Below are positions 49,610 to 60,719 of a stretch of DNA of 64,000 nucleotides, piece by piece. Source of the DNA: Cranoglanis bouderius (lineage: Eukaryota > Chordata > Actinopteri > Siluriformes > Cranoglanididae); the NCBI GenBank assembly GCA_023630585.1, contig CM042552.1, forward strand, positions 4,769,501-4,833,500, given 5' to 3'. The notes under the pieces are model-generated. The model searched no databases and had not been told where the DNA came from. It saw only the letters and a list, made by a program, of their open reading frames with translations. The first letter of the stretch is position 1, and every line of letters begins with the position of its first letter. The translations under genes and the position numbers were made by a program.

Positions 49610-52600
49610 CTAGAGCACAAAAGATCAGAAATGGTAGCTGAAGATATAAGTAATCACATTTTACTGTATGTCTGGATTGTTTTATTGTTTTAGTGGGTGT
49701 GAAATTGGTGTAGATCAGTTTCAATGCAAAGTGTGACATTATTAGAACTCAGACAGTTGAAGGTTAGAATTAACATTGTGTTCTGCAACACTAATGTAAT
49801 TGGTGCTCACCGACTGGCGGAAGGCCAGGTGGTAGATGTTCCTGGCGAACATGGAACTGGCTGAAAGGATGGATGAGTCAGCCGATGACATCACCGCAGC
49901 AGACACTGCCCCCAGCCCAAAGAAGGAGATGTAGGACGGGCACAGGTACTGCAACACGATTGGAAGAATCATTTCTGACTCGTCTTTCTTCATGGGAGGG
50001 ATTGGCCCATAGGTCGTCTGATTCCAGTCTACAATCAAAAGTACAGAGATGGTTACCATGACAGTTACCTTCAGCTCATAAACCCCAGAATATGACACTT
50101 ATACTATGTGTTGTATTTAGGTAGGAACACCGATGTGCCTTCTGGATATTAATGTACACTTTTAGAGCGTTTGTTTCGTCGAGGGTCCTCGAGTGTTAAG
50201 GATTCTCAGTTCCTGAATAGGTCCTGCATGAAAACTTTTCTGTTATAGGGTTCTCCCAGAGGGATGAACCTTAGACATTAGGATGCTTAATGGAAAAACT
50301 TGTTTTGGCAGACTTGATACGCAAAAAAGGCAAAGCCTTTCACCAACTGGGTACATAAGTCTAAAGTAATATCAAAAAATCCAGCAAAACACAATTTTTT
50401 TTTCAGTTAGACTGACAGTGGTCTGGCCATTGTTTAACTGACCAGACTTCAATATCATTCATGTCATATTAAATTCAGCTATTTTGGATTTCGTTCAAGT
50501 TTTTTTGCTGGAGGTTTTTGCTTTTGGCACATTTCTGTCTATTTATTTTTCAAACATGATATTTCAAAACTTATGTACTGTATATACCAATTACAGTACA
50601 CATTCAAAAGGGCCTACATTTGTATTATCTTATTGCAGCAATATTTCCTAAAAGCCAAAGCTTCAGTTCCACATTGGATCTTTGATGGTGAAAATCAGTA
50701 GAATAAATCTGATTCGTCAGGCCTGCCTCAGATGTAATATTTACAGAGTTCACATCGTTAAACGGATAAGCCCTCAATAATAGATGAGGGAGACCAGCTG
50801 TTGTTATTTACACGTTTCTTTAGAGATCTGATGGGAACATGGCCGCCACCCTGGGTTAGTACAGGCAGGGGAAAGACCTCCCTGTTGCGAGAGTTCATTT
50901 CAGTAAAAAAAAAAAAAAAATTAGTCTGTAGCAATGAGACATTTTCCCATGTGAGGTTCAGCAGCTGGCACATAGTCATCAGTATATTCATGCTCCAGTG
51001 CTGTTTCAGATATTAAGCAAGAATGAGAATTTATGTACTAAAGAGGTCTTACTCTAGAAATATTGCTTTCACCTGTATGATTGATTTATGAGTCAAGCAA
51101 GATTGCAAGCCTGGATAACACAATGGTGTCATAATGTAAATGAGAGCACTGGAACATTTATTAAAGGGGCTGTTTGTTTGAAGAGTATTTTCCAGTTTTG
51201 CTTGAGAGCTCCCTGTCCTAAACTACTGTGCAGTCATGAACTGGGCTGATGTGTCAAAGATGGATGCCATATTTCCATGCTTAGAGAAGCTAGCATTTGG
51301 GCAGTCATCAAACAGCATTCTCGTTGGATTTGATCATGTCCAACTCAACTCAGCATCTAGTGTGAGACACACAATAATGCATTATCTGTGTGGGCCAGCT
51401 TGGCTAACTTGTTGCTAGTTACTAAACATGGAAAAGCAGAAACTAGCAAAACCTAGCTCCTTTATCCCGTAACACATTGGGTTGGTTGTGTCTACCAGAG
51501 CAAAATGAGAATTAATAAAGAAAATTTTCACATTAAGGGGGCTCCTGAATGGTCCCGATGTTGTTGAGAGATTGCTCGTATGAATGCTTACAATGTCATA
51601 GCCATGCGTAGCTAGCTTGTTAGCTGCCCCACGATGTTGTTGCAGGAGCGGGAGTTACAGAGGGAGTTGTATGGCGGACGCTCCCAATGAACAAAGTTAC
51701 CAAAGCATTTTTGGTAACAGTAACAGCGCTTTGTGTCAGGCTGCATCATTGATTATTTTACAATAACAGCATGCACCAGAGTATTTTATTCGTTATTTAA
51801 CACACTTCAGTCCATATAGGATTTCGCTGAGTTTTTTTTGTGATTGTTGGGGCCAGAAATGCTTGATGTCAAATGACACGTCTTGGGGCAAATCTGTAAT
51901 TTTGAAAAATTGCACGCTCTTCCGAATATTACGGAAGATCGCAAAATTGCAGAATCCTGGTGGGACTGATACTTGGTCCTGATTGACAGAATGCGGATTA
52001 GTTGAATTAGATTAGAGACATTAATCATATTGCAATGCTCCAAAAATAGGGTGGTGTGCACGACCTTTCCTTAGAGTCTCTCATCCTGCTTTAATTGCTA
52101 TAAAAACATGCAGCTAGCCACTGAACCATAGTTAGGATATTTTCGCAGGTCCTAATGCTAATGCCTAATGCTTCAGCTGACCTGTGGAGGCCCCAATAGC
52201 TCCGATCAGGACGGAGGGTATGGCCATAATGATGCAGCCGAAGGCAGCCAGGAAGGAAAGGACTTGGGCGTAGGTAGCTGAAGAGGCAGAAAGAACCCGC
52301 TGAAAATAGACCTGCCAGGGAATTCCCCCCAACATCTAGGAACAAGAACGGTATCATAAATGCAGACACCAAACCACCCAAGACAAATAAAAGCAACAGT
52401 TAACATGCTTTATAGCAATATAAACATAAATCTGATCTTTTAGACGCAGGTTGACATGGAACATCACATGCTACAGTAGGTCAAGTCACAGCTTTCACAA
52501 TGAAAAGATTATTTTTGCTTTCAGCCATAGTTTGATGATCATGAGTAATCCTTCATAAATGGTTGAGGTTGGCTGGCTATTTCTTGCAGCACAGACATGA

Positions 52601-55600
52601 CAGAATTACTTGCTTTACAATTTCATTACAAGCCCTTGACATTTAGAAAATACATATTGTTTCCTTTTTGCGCCTTTCATTTGGAATAGGTCACAGAGTT
52701 CAGTTACATTCTAGCATTTAATAATATTCAATCATTTCGTTTACTATATGTGTGGCAGCATGGGAAATCTCTTCTCATGGTGAAATTCTGATATTTTGTA
52801 CTATATGTATATAATAAGTCTGAAAACCGAGCTGAAATGTTTCTCTTTTGCACATGTCTTGATCACAGGTAAAGTTCTAGTATTTTAAAATCTGTTTAAA
52901 TGGGAGAAAAATGGACTGAACATTTCAACAGCAGGTATGTAATTACAATTTATATTGATTAGGTGTATCTGTTTCGCCACAGCACGTAAATATCATACAA
53001 CTTGATCAAAGTATGATAAAGGAAATCACACTTGGCTAGTAAGCTTAGCTAGTTTTAAGCATCTTTAGCCGGAGTGACTGCTTTTAGCACTGTGCTTTTT
53101 AAACTGTCTTCTTACACAGCACGATGTTTGCAGGAAGAAAGCCTCGGCAAGGTTAGAAAGTAAATAGAAACATTTCTATGTTGTTTTGGTGAAATATATT
53201 TATGGCTTTGTTGAGGTGTCAGGTATGTTATAGGCAGAAAAAAAAAACTCTTTTTTAAATTAATTAATTAATTAATTAATTAATTTATTTATTTATTTAT
53301 TTATTTATTTATTTTCCCAGACTGCCACACATATATTAAGGCAAAGATTGTCTCTGCATTAGGAAAGAGTTAAGTATCTGTGTTACAATAATGACTAGTT
53401 TAAATGTGAACTACACTCACCAGAAGGCAGAAATTGTCTGCCCACATCCATTTATCTGTGCTTTCGATCGACCCCAGCCAGGGATCCTGGTAGAGCTCCT
53501 TCACTGCAGTCAGGCCGATGTCAGACACAGCAGGGTTCGACAGCGCAAATGGGACACTGATCCACTGCAGAGAGAACAAAAACACTTTCATTTGCTTTGT
53601 ACACATTTTCAGCTTAATTTCACCAATGACATAAAAAACAACAACTAGTACTTATTTCTTCAGATTTTTTTACACTGGAACAATGTAGAATATTGTAAAG
53701 GAAGACAGTATGTATATTACAAATACATTCAGATTCCTTTCACATTCAAGATTTTTGATGCCACTTTTCGTTAGGTCGTAAAATCTCTCATATTAACTTT
53801 CTTTAGTAATTCAGATGCCTGGTGTGATTGTAGACTACAGTCCGATGTGGCTAGTCAGATAGTACATATGACGCTGAATTGTCATCATGTAAAGTCAGCT
53901 CCAGAAATATTTGCACCCTTGGTAAAGATGAATTAATAAAGCTTATAAAAAAGCTTCTTAAGCTGGTTAATTAGCTTAACCTTGCACTGAAACCATGAGA
54001 GAACTCCAACCTTTAACTGAAGTAAATTTATTGTAAGGGAAGTAGAACCAAAGAGTCTAGTCCTTCCCGTTGCTAATTTGTATTCCTCTAATATCCTTAA
54101 AATGTACTTCAACCAGGAAGGAAGCTGCTAAAAAGAAATATGTCAGACATTTAACCTTGCTGTGACCTTGACCCAGGTTGGATCAATTCCAAAATCTAAT
54201 CAATTCATCTGCTAGTTGCAATGATAATTCCATATAAATCCTACAGACATTCAGATATTGCACTAACAATAATCTCAGACGGATGCACAGGACCTAGTGT
54301 CGGAGGCATAAGAAAATTAAAAAAAAAACCCTAATCAAAAATATATACAGTATTTTTAACAAGTTTTGCGATTACTGACACCACTAGAATTTCTTATGAA
54401 TAATGTTTAACTGATGTATTTGGTCATTTATATTTTACTTTTCATTTCAATGTTGTAGTGTGATGTTAGACTGGTATAACAGGCAAATCCTGCCAATTTC
54501 CACAACTGTACAGTACATGAATGTATGCATTAACGTTAGTGTACCAGTCCCACAAAGATGCAGAAGAGCTGAACCACGTCTGTGTAGGCCACTGAGTAAA
54601 CACCGCCAACCAGTGTGTAGAAAATGGCGATGAGGGCAGAAATGATGACTGACATGTTAATATCAATGTCCACAATGACGCTCAGTGTTGCCCCTGTTGG
54701 AAACAAAAGTAATGGTGTGTGATTAAGAATTAGACAGGCTCTTTAACATTCAGTGGCTCTCCAGTGCTCTTCAATGTTATTGAAGAGCCTTAGTAATAAC
54801 ATAGTGAAATTTGCCAGGCCTGGCTTTTCTGTAAATGTTCTAAGACTGTTCCTGTCTCTTTTGGTTTCATTAACCATCATTTCATTTATTCTAATTCACA
54901 GTCCACTCTTATTAACCATACAACATTTATTTCCTTCTGACTAGAATTTGGAGACTCTGTTTACTCAGGGTCCTTTTGAATCATCCTCACCCACCTGTAC
55001 CCCTGGCAACAGAGAGACATGAAGCTAAAACCTTCTCAATTTAAACAGGTCATAAGTAAGAAAAGTATCATTCTGAAGCATAAGTGCTTTTAAAAGAAGA
55101 CAACAAAATGCTTAATTACAGGAATTAAATACAGTATGGTACAACATACTTAAATTAGAAAAAAATAAAATCTAAGAGGAATGATGGAGGAGCCATAGTG
55201 GTACCCTGGTATTCAGGTTCTTGGATCCTGGAGTTCACCCTGTCCTGTACATTTTAGGGTTTTCCTACTCTAATACACCTGATTCAGCTTAGGAAGGGTT
55301 GGTAATTAGGAAGGGTTGGTAATTATCTGGTTAATTGGATCAGGTGTGTTAGCACAGGTAAGCCAATCAAATATGGTGAAATGGTAGCTGAGTGGTTAAG
55401 ATTTTTGGGCTACTAATCAGAAGGTTGTGAGGTCAAATCCCAGCACTGCCAAACTGCCACTGCTGGGTCCTTGAGCAAGAACCTTAACCATCAACTGCCC
55501 AGTTATGTACTTTCTCAATTGCACGTGGCTTTAGATGAAAGTATCTGAGAAGTGTGAAGGACAGGGGGTACTCCAGGACGAGGGCTTGGAACCTGTGTCC

Positions 55601-56308
55601 TGCTGGTGGATGCCAAACCTCTAGCTTAAAAAAACAAAACAAAAATAGTTGTCAGGCAGCTGACCAGTCTAGCTGAATTAATGCATTTTGATGCAATTAA
55701 AAAGGCACAAAGTTATTTCTCTAAAATCGATGAACTCGTTTTTGCATTTTCTTCCCCCCCCCGTCAATGCAACCAAAGTGGTGTGAAAATATATACAATA
55801 AATGTTATTAAAATACATATTAAGTGATAAATAATAATAATAAATAATAAAGGCAAAGAAAAGGAGGCTGATGTTTGTTGTTTATCTTTTAAACGTCTCC
55901 TCCAGCTCAGCCCTGACTGTGTGTCACTGCTCAAACCAGTCGTTTCTCTGAAACTTTGCTCTCTGTGCAACTGGTATTGGTTTTTTTCTAATTCAGGCTC
56001 CCGCATTGATTGACCTCCCGGTGTTCCTTACCGAGGGCTGATAAGATGGCGGCCGACCAGAAGATCTCCCCCATGAGCGCGGGGATGAAGAGCAGGCCTC
56101 CCATGCGCTTTCCGTACAGCTGCTGGAAAGGGTCCAACATGGTGACGTAGCCGCGAGAGCGCATGGGCTTGGCGAAGAACAGGCCACCTTAATGTCAGGA
56201 GAATGCAGAATAGAGATAAGATGATGACGATGATAATGATAATGATGATGATGTTGATGATTAGCCATGAATGAGAGAATACAGGAAGAGTACTGGTGGA
56301 GAGTGTGC

Positions 56309-56362
<54 letters not shown>

Positions 56363-56503
56363 TTATTGTTAATTATCCTACCCACTACGAGACTCATGGC
56401 GTATCCAAAGGGAGCCTGCGCCCAGGCCAAGCCGAAACCGGGCAGATACACATACTCAGCCGTGCCGTTAATGTATCCACCTCCCACCCATGTAGCTGCA
56501 AAT

Positions 56504-56542
<39 letters not shown>

Positions 56543-57426
56543 TTTAAACACTTCAATTTAACCTGACATAACAACTAAATGGATAAACCATAGAAACACA
56601 GAGATGTTAAATAATTGAATGTATTGAAAGTGTATCTATAGCCTTCACTCTCAGAAAAAAAAGGTACCAAACTGTACTTTTCCTTTGGAACCATTTTTAT
56701 TCTTTATACCGTATAGTATTCATATCTGGACTATTCATAAGGACCACTGGTGTAGCTTTAAATCTTTAAAATCTAATTAAAGTTACACCACATGAACCTT
56801 GCCATGTGAAAGGGATAAAAAAATAAATAAAATAAAAACAAACGTATAAAAGGATGGTGATGGTGCCAACCCAGCGGCAAGGAAAAGTACCTTTATTTCT
56901 GAGTGTCACCATGAATGAACAGTAAGTAATAATACAATATTATGAGTTTTTTTTTCTCTTAAGATAAAAAGATTAAACTTACATCTAAACTCACATTAAA
57001 CATTTATTAACACTTTCTCTAAAAAAATAAATACATAACCGTCTCTGTTCCATTCATCAGTTTTACCGACGCGCAAAAACGCATGGCTTTCCATAGGCAG
57101 GGGGAAAAAAAGTCATTAAATACCTGTGGTTTGCTAAAATAAATAAATAAATACATTTTTTTAAAAAAGTTTTGAATAATAATAAAGACTTCCTTTCTTT
57201 ACAGGGATTAAGCACGCGCTTTATGTTCGCACTGAGTCCTACCGGTCATGGTAAACGCTCCCACAAACAGTCCGATGTCTCTTCCCCCGACCATGATGGT
57301 CTCACTGCGGTCCGTCCCCTCCTCCACGCCGGAGTTCTTGTTCTTCCAGGCGGCCCATATTCCCACGCCGAGGATCAGCAAGTAGAAGATGACGATCGCC
57401 ACCAGCCCTTCCACATGGATGGCCAT
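48953..57426 (-). CDS. slc5a7: High-affinity choline transporter 1 (CHT1), eight coding exons
   Basis: Joining 57243-57426, 56382-56495, 56032-56187, 54545-54693, 53421-53564, 52182-52335, 49811-50028 and 48953-49609 gives 1776 nt, i.e. 591 residues plus stop, with every junction GT-AG and in phase. The product is a plasma-membrane and synaptic-vesicle Na+/Cl- dependent choline importer of the SLC5 family with 13 membrane segments. It recaptures choline at cholinergic terminals and limits acetylcholine synthesis. Recognisable stretches are MAIHVEGLVAIVIFYLLIL (TM1), ATWVGGGYINGTAE, FGLGAVSAAVMSSADSSILS and VYGLWYLSSDLVY. The N-glycosylation sequon NQT lies at N303 (human N301). The human protein is 580 aa; the extra length is mainly a longer loop near residues 467-486. 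The start codon has A at -3 and G at +4. The family assignment is certain; which fish paralogue (slc5a7a or b) is not. Confidence 0.97.
49811..50028 (-). CDS. slc5a7: slc5a7 coding exon 7
   Basis: 218 nt, phase 1 to 0, acceptor GATTGTAG and donor TCG|GTGAGC. It encodes the DWNQT glycosylation sequon, PIVLQYLCPSYISFFGLG and SSADSSILSASSMFARN, the best conserved part of the transporter. The following intron is only 201 bp. Confidence 0.96.
51690..51815. mobile_element. family C terminus in slc5a7 intron
   Basis: TTATTTTACAATAACAGCAT, then a GTATTTTATTCGTTATT end. A short half-element inside the intron between coding exons 6 and 7. Confidence 0.45.
52182..52335 (-). CDS. slc5a7: slc5a7 coding exon 6
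   Basis: 154 nt, phase 0 to 1, acceptor TTCCTAG and donor ACA G|GTCAGC. It encodes MLGGIPWQVYFQRVLSASS and the following membrane segment ending GAIGAST. Confidence 0.94.
53256..53313. repeat. (TTAA)n and (TTTA)n tetranucleotide repeat
   Basis: About seven TTAA-type units followed by seven TTTA units, inside the slc5a7 intron between coding exons 5 and 6. Confidence 0.95.
53421..53564 (-). CDS. slc5a7: slc5a7 coding exon 5
   Basis: 144 nt, phase 0 to 0, acceptor CTGCAG and donor CTG|GTGAGT. It encodes WISVPFALSNPAVSDIG and YQDPWLGSIES, an extracellular-loop region of the family. Confidence 0.95.
53888..54115. mobile_element. transposon-like fragment in slc5a7 intron
   Basis: TCAGCTCCAGAAATATTTGC plus CCTTGGTAAAGATGAATTAA resemble the ends of dispersed fish DNA transposons. 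Non-coding. Confidence 0.35.
54545..54693 (-). CDS. slc5a7: slc5a7 coding exon 4
   Basis: 149 nt, phase 1 to phase 0, with acceptor CCAACAG and donor CTG|GTACAC. The translation (ATLSVIVDIDINMSVIIS, then GGVYSVAYTDVVQLFCIFVG) matches CHT1. The reading frame is found only by splicing, because the longest local ORF is in another frame. Confidence 0.93.
55195..55620. repeat. CACCTGATTCAGC-type repeat split by a SINE
   Basis: The left part (ACACCTGATTCAGC, GGTAATTATCTGGTTAATTG, ATCAGGTGTG) and right part (GGGGGTACTCCAGGACGAGG) flank a family A SINE. A 15-bp segment (AGGAAGGGTTGGTAATT) is locally duplicated. Confidence 0.5.
55376..55558 (+). mobile_element. tRNA-derived SINE, family A
   Basis: GGTAGCTGAGTGGTTAAG (box A), AGGTTGTGAGGTCAAATCCC (box B), CTTGAGCAAGAACCTTAACC and the tail GATGAAAGTATCTGAGAAG. 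Located in the intron between slc5a7 coding exons 3 and 4, antisense to the gene. Confidence 0.8.
56032..56187 (-). CDS. slc5a7: slc5a7 coding exon 3
   Basis: 156 nt encoding GLFFAKPMRSRGYVTMLDP through AAILSALG. The acceptor is TTAAG|GT and the donor is CTC G|GTAAGG. Phase 1 to phase 1. Confidence 0.95.
56312..56362. repeat. (AAT)n trinucleotide repeat in a 194-bp slc5a7 intron
   Basis: About 16 ATA units within the short intron between coding exons 2 and 3; they take up roughly a quarter of that intron. Confidence 0.95.
56382..56495 (-). CDS. slc5a7: slc5a7 coding exon 2
   Basis: 114 nt (38 codons, phase 1 to phase 1) after a TTTGCAG acceptor; the donor is GTG G|GTAGG. It encodes ATWVGGGYINGTAE through AMSLVVG, the TM2-TM3 core. 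A TG microsatellite begins ~12 nt upstream of the acceptor. Residue F91 sits where human CHT1 has I89, the site of the common I89V variant. Confidence 0.95.
56508..56540. repeat. (CA)n microsatellite adjoining a splice acceptor
   Basis: About 16 CA units. In the transcript sense it is (UG)16 ending ~12 nt before the acceptor of slc5a7 coding exon 2. Confidence 0.95.
56645..56905. repeat. GGTAC-rich palindromic repeat in slc5a7 intron
   Basis: CTCAGAAAAAAAAGGTACCA and, at the far end, GCGGCAAGGAAAAGTACCTT with ATTTCTGAG. The two ends are imperfect inverted copies. Same family as 26228. Confidence 0.6.
57243..57426 (-). CDS. slc5a7: slc5a7 coding exon 1 (start codon, TM1, part of TM2)
   Basis: Encodes residues 1-61 and ends in phase 1 at ACC G|GTAGG. 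The exon continues 5' as UTR to 57467, where a strong pyrimidine tract and CAG acceptor lie. Confidence 0.95.
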
Positions 57427-57467
57427 CTTCACTGCGCTTCTGAACACCTCAATGGCATGGAGGAGAC
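57427..57467 (-). other. slc5a7: slc5a7 5' UTR part of exon 2
   Basis: 41 nt between a CT-rich acceptor (CGCATCAG) and the ATG. The mammalian gene also starts translation in its second exon. Confidence 0.75.
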
Positions 57468-57936
57468 CTGATGCGCAGAGAGAAGAGAGAGGAGCGACCA
57501 ACACACAGCTGATCAATAGTTTACAACTGAGCAGAGGGATTTCAACCCAACAGCAGCTGAGTAAAAAAAAAAAAAAGAATCCACCTTTATTTATTTATTT
57601 TTATTCCTGTGTATGGTTTTTAGAAATTTTACATTAAGAACAACACAGTGCGCTTGCGCGTCGTTAATTAAACTCATTGTTTAGTGAAATGCAACTCCAA
57701 ATTTCAAGCTTGCTAAATTGCTTTTTTGTTTCAGCCTTTTATTCTGGTTTACATTTTACATCACACCTCTAAGGTTTACTATCCAACATGCGCAAAACAA
57801 AATGCGTAAAATGATATTATCCGCGTTATAAAAGTGAATAGTAGTGCCATCATCCACTCTACTTTGGAGTTTAAATGGTTAAAAAAAAATTTGGCACAGT
57901 GTATGCGTACTGAAACGAGTTAACAGTGTCTCTTAC

Positions 57937-58060
57937 CTTTACGCAGGAGTTCCAGACAAACACCAGGCACCGACTGGGTGAAATAAATGATGTGTGCGGT
58001 GCGCGCGGTGACGCAGAGAGCGCAGTGTCCGCCTTGAGTAAGGAGGCAGTCCCGCACTTT
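57937..58060 (-). other. slc5a7: slc5a7 non-coding first exon (5' limit estimated)
   Basis: A strong donor AAAG|GTAAGA ends at 57937. The ~120 nt upstream are GC-rich with CpGs, contain no ATG on the minus strand, and lie ~30 bp below a TATA-like sequence. The 3' edge is well supported; the 5' edge is inferred from the TATA position. Confidence 0.6.
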
Positions 58061-58087
58061 TCACACGCACAGCGCGCTACACTCACG

Positions 58088-58094
58088 CTTATAT
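58088..58094 (-). promoter_or_regulatory. TATA-like element of slc5a7
   Basis: CATATAAG on the minus strand just upstream of the GC-rich presumed first exon. It is the only TATA-like match at a suitable distance. Confidence 0.4.
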
Positions 58095-58574
58095 GAGAGT
58101 AGGATTTCGTCAGAGCTTCGGTGAGGAACGTCAGAGTTGTGAATGGAGACATGTTGTTCAATAATGAGGTCAAACGAGTCGCACGGCGCTGGAACTCATC
58201 CAGCGGTCAAACCCAAAATCAGGAATTTATTCCACACAAGAGGTCTGATTTCACCATATTTCGATTTTTTAAAAATATAAAATTCATCGTTAGACGAGTT
58301 GTTTATTTACTTTCATTGATCATTTTCAGCCTTGTTAGGTTCATCAGTCATCTAAGTATAGGTCTCAGCCCAAGCAGTGACATGCCAGGGGATTCAGACA
58401 TGGGGTGGCAAAGACAGGACAAGCCCACACTAACGGGGTGGCAACAAGTAATATGGATTGGACATGTTTAGAGTTGGAAAAATATCAGAATAATTTATTA
58501 GTGTTCAATGATTAGCTGCATAATAACATTCTTTTTTCTACTACCTCATTTCTTTCTAGTTTATAATATAGAAG

Positions 58575-58872
58575 AGATTTGTACCGCGATGGACTGGGTC
58601 CCATTCAGGGTACGTACCTGTTTTTAGCTGTTAATGTAAGCAATCACTAGGATCCCTATAGGAATATACAGTACGTATTGTTCTTAATATACATTCACAG
58701 AGGTTCACTGGGTTCTCCAGTTTCATCTAACCTACTAAAACATGCTGGTAGGTAAACTGGATACTTTAAATTGCCCCTGAAAGTATGTGTGCATTGTGCC
58801 CTGTTACGAAATGGCATCACATTGTGGGTGTTTTCCCACCTCATGTCCAGTGTTCCTGGGAGAGGCTCTGGA
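58575..58872 (+). mobile_element. SINE family D copy, 3' truncated by a family A SINE
   Basis: GGACTGGGTCCCATTCAGGG, CATTCACAGAGGTTCACTGG, ACTAAAACATGCTGGTAGG and GTGTTCCTGGGAGAGGCTCT match family D modules, partly rearranged. The family A SINE begins where the D tail would continue. Confidence 0.5.
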
Positions 58873-58876
58873 AGAG

Positions 58877-59046
58877 GCAGTAGTAGCAGCTCAGTGTTTA
58901 AGATGTTGGACTACTGATTGGAAGGTCATGAGTTCAAATCCCAGCACTGACAAACTGCCCCTGCTTGCCCCTAGAGCACAGCACTTAACCCTCAATAAAT
59001 GTAAGTTGCTCTGGAATAAGGACGTCTGCCAAATGCCATAAAAATG
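58877..59046 (+). mobile_element. tRNA-derived SINE, family A
   Basis: GCAGCTCAGTGTTTAAGATG (box A), GGTCATGAGTTCAAATCCC (box B), CACTTAACCCTCAATAAATG and the tail TAAGTTGCTCTGGAATAAGG plus GTCTGCCAAATGCC. Confidence 0.85.
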
Positions 59047-59099
59047 CAAAAAGATTTGCTTAAAATGTCTACAACACTGCAGTGATGATTTAAATCAAC

Positions 59100-59960
59100 T
59101 TGAGGTCCTCTCTTACAACACTAGGGTTCAGTGGTTCTTCTTCTAATTGAAACCCCTTCTGATGGAGAAACACTCTGGCATAGGGTCCTACGCTGAACCT
59201 TTAAGGAATAAGAAGAACCGTAAGGGGTTCCAGATTTTTCACACCTGATCCTGAGCTTCATCACTAAACACATTGAGTTCAAGCTGTGTTCAGTGCTGAA
59301 GAAGAGAACCGTATGTTCAATAAACCCACGAGAATTTATAACTAATCAGACGTAGCCACCAAATCAGCTCTAACCATACGGCTGGATTCTCCGAACATTT
59401 TTGGGTTATTTGTTTATTTATTTGATTCCATGTTCACTGTGCTCCAAACACACTCCTAGAAAAGAGCCTGAATCTAGAACTCTTAAGGGTTCTCTAGTTT
59501 GTTGCTCTGGTGGAAACCATAAAGGTTCTGTCTAGCACCCTACAACGGGTACAACCCTGAACCGGTTTCCTTGTTAGAACCCTTTCCAAGTAAAACCTTT
59601 TTAGGGAGCTAAGATCCCTGAACTATTCAAATATCCGTGCATCACCTCACTCCTTAAATCATGGTTCTCTAAAAGAAAATAAAGGATTTTTTAAATTGAT
59701 ATTATGGTTCTTTTAGGAAACATGAAAGATTCAAGAACTTTTGAAACAGTTCTTTTGGAGGCACTTTTAATGGTTTGAGAGTCTGTAGAACAAATAAAAG
59801 TTCTTACAGGGACATTTTGACTTTACATTGGAAATGAAGCAAGCAGTATCAAATAACTATGTTATATATAGTTTAAAGGTTGTTTGTTTTCTAAAATGGT
59901 TCTACTCTGAACCCTGTCTGATATGGAAGAGGGTTTCCCATAGACACTTTAAGGTTCTAG
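59100..59960. repeat. GGTTC/GAACC-rich dispersed repeat
   Basis: Dense alternation of GGTTCT and AGAACC words in both orientations (for example GGGTTCAGTGGTTCTTC, ATAAAGGTTCTGTCTAGC, TAGAACCCTTTCCAAG). Looks like a degenerate palindromic DNA repeat; a short relative is at ~50180-50290. Confidence 0.45.
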
Positions 59961-59969
59961 ATTATTATT

Positions 59970-60719
59970 ATTTTTCTAAAAGCACACACATGCTAACACT
60001 TGGGCAGTTTCATTCAACACATTATTCTTAAAGTCTTCTTAATTATGCAAACAGTCACCAAGCTGGGCTGGATTGAACATTTCCACACCCAAGCTCATTT
60101 CTCTCACTGCATCATCGTGGCACTTGACCGCATTCTGACAGCCATAAACAAGTAAATATTCTCTGTGGAGGTAAACACTGTGTTTATATTTAGAGAATTA
60201 ACGGACTACGGCCACACAGGAAAAGGTGAGTTTAATTGCTCTCTGAAATATATGAGGTGAGGAACTTCTGGAGTGAGCCAATTTACCGGTGACAAGACTC
60301 CAACGTGGTCTAGCCGACCTTAACTCACATGAGTCGACTAATTTGACTCAACAAAAAAAAAAAAAAGAAAAATCTGACAGCCTGCCAAGACGCTTCCAAT
60401 TATGAGCGTTGGGCCCTGAACACACCTCCCATGCAGATGGTACGGCTCTCTGTAGAGGAAGGAGTTTGGGAAAGATCCCATTTTCCTGTTCAACATAATA
60501 CTCTATTTAAAAAAACCTGTGGCGATTTTAATGAACGGATTTTCTAGAAATGAAGCCATAACAAAAGCACTAAGACCGCTAACCAAACAGCCAATATTTA
60601 CAGTATAAGGTAATGTGTTAAGTGTTTATATGGAAATTAAAGAGTGGGCGTGCCTTTAAGACCAATGTTTCATTGAATCCATATAAGGAAATATTCAGAA
60701 AGCAATTCATTTATGCAGA
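59970..60719. other. intergenic, no gene seen
   Basis: Unique sequence. 60060-60200 has forkhead-like CCATAAACAAGTAAATA. Merges into the tandem array. Confidence 0.55.

Noticed and set aside
55993..56574. 193-codon minus ORF
   Set aside because: Reads through coding exon 2, an (ATT)n intron, and exon 3 in a wrong frame; only the exon 2 part is real.
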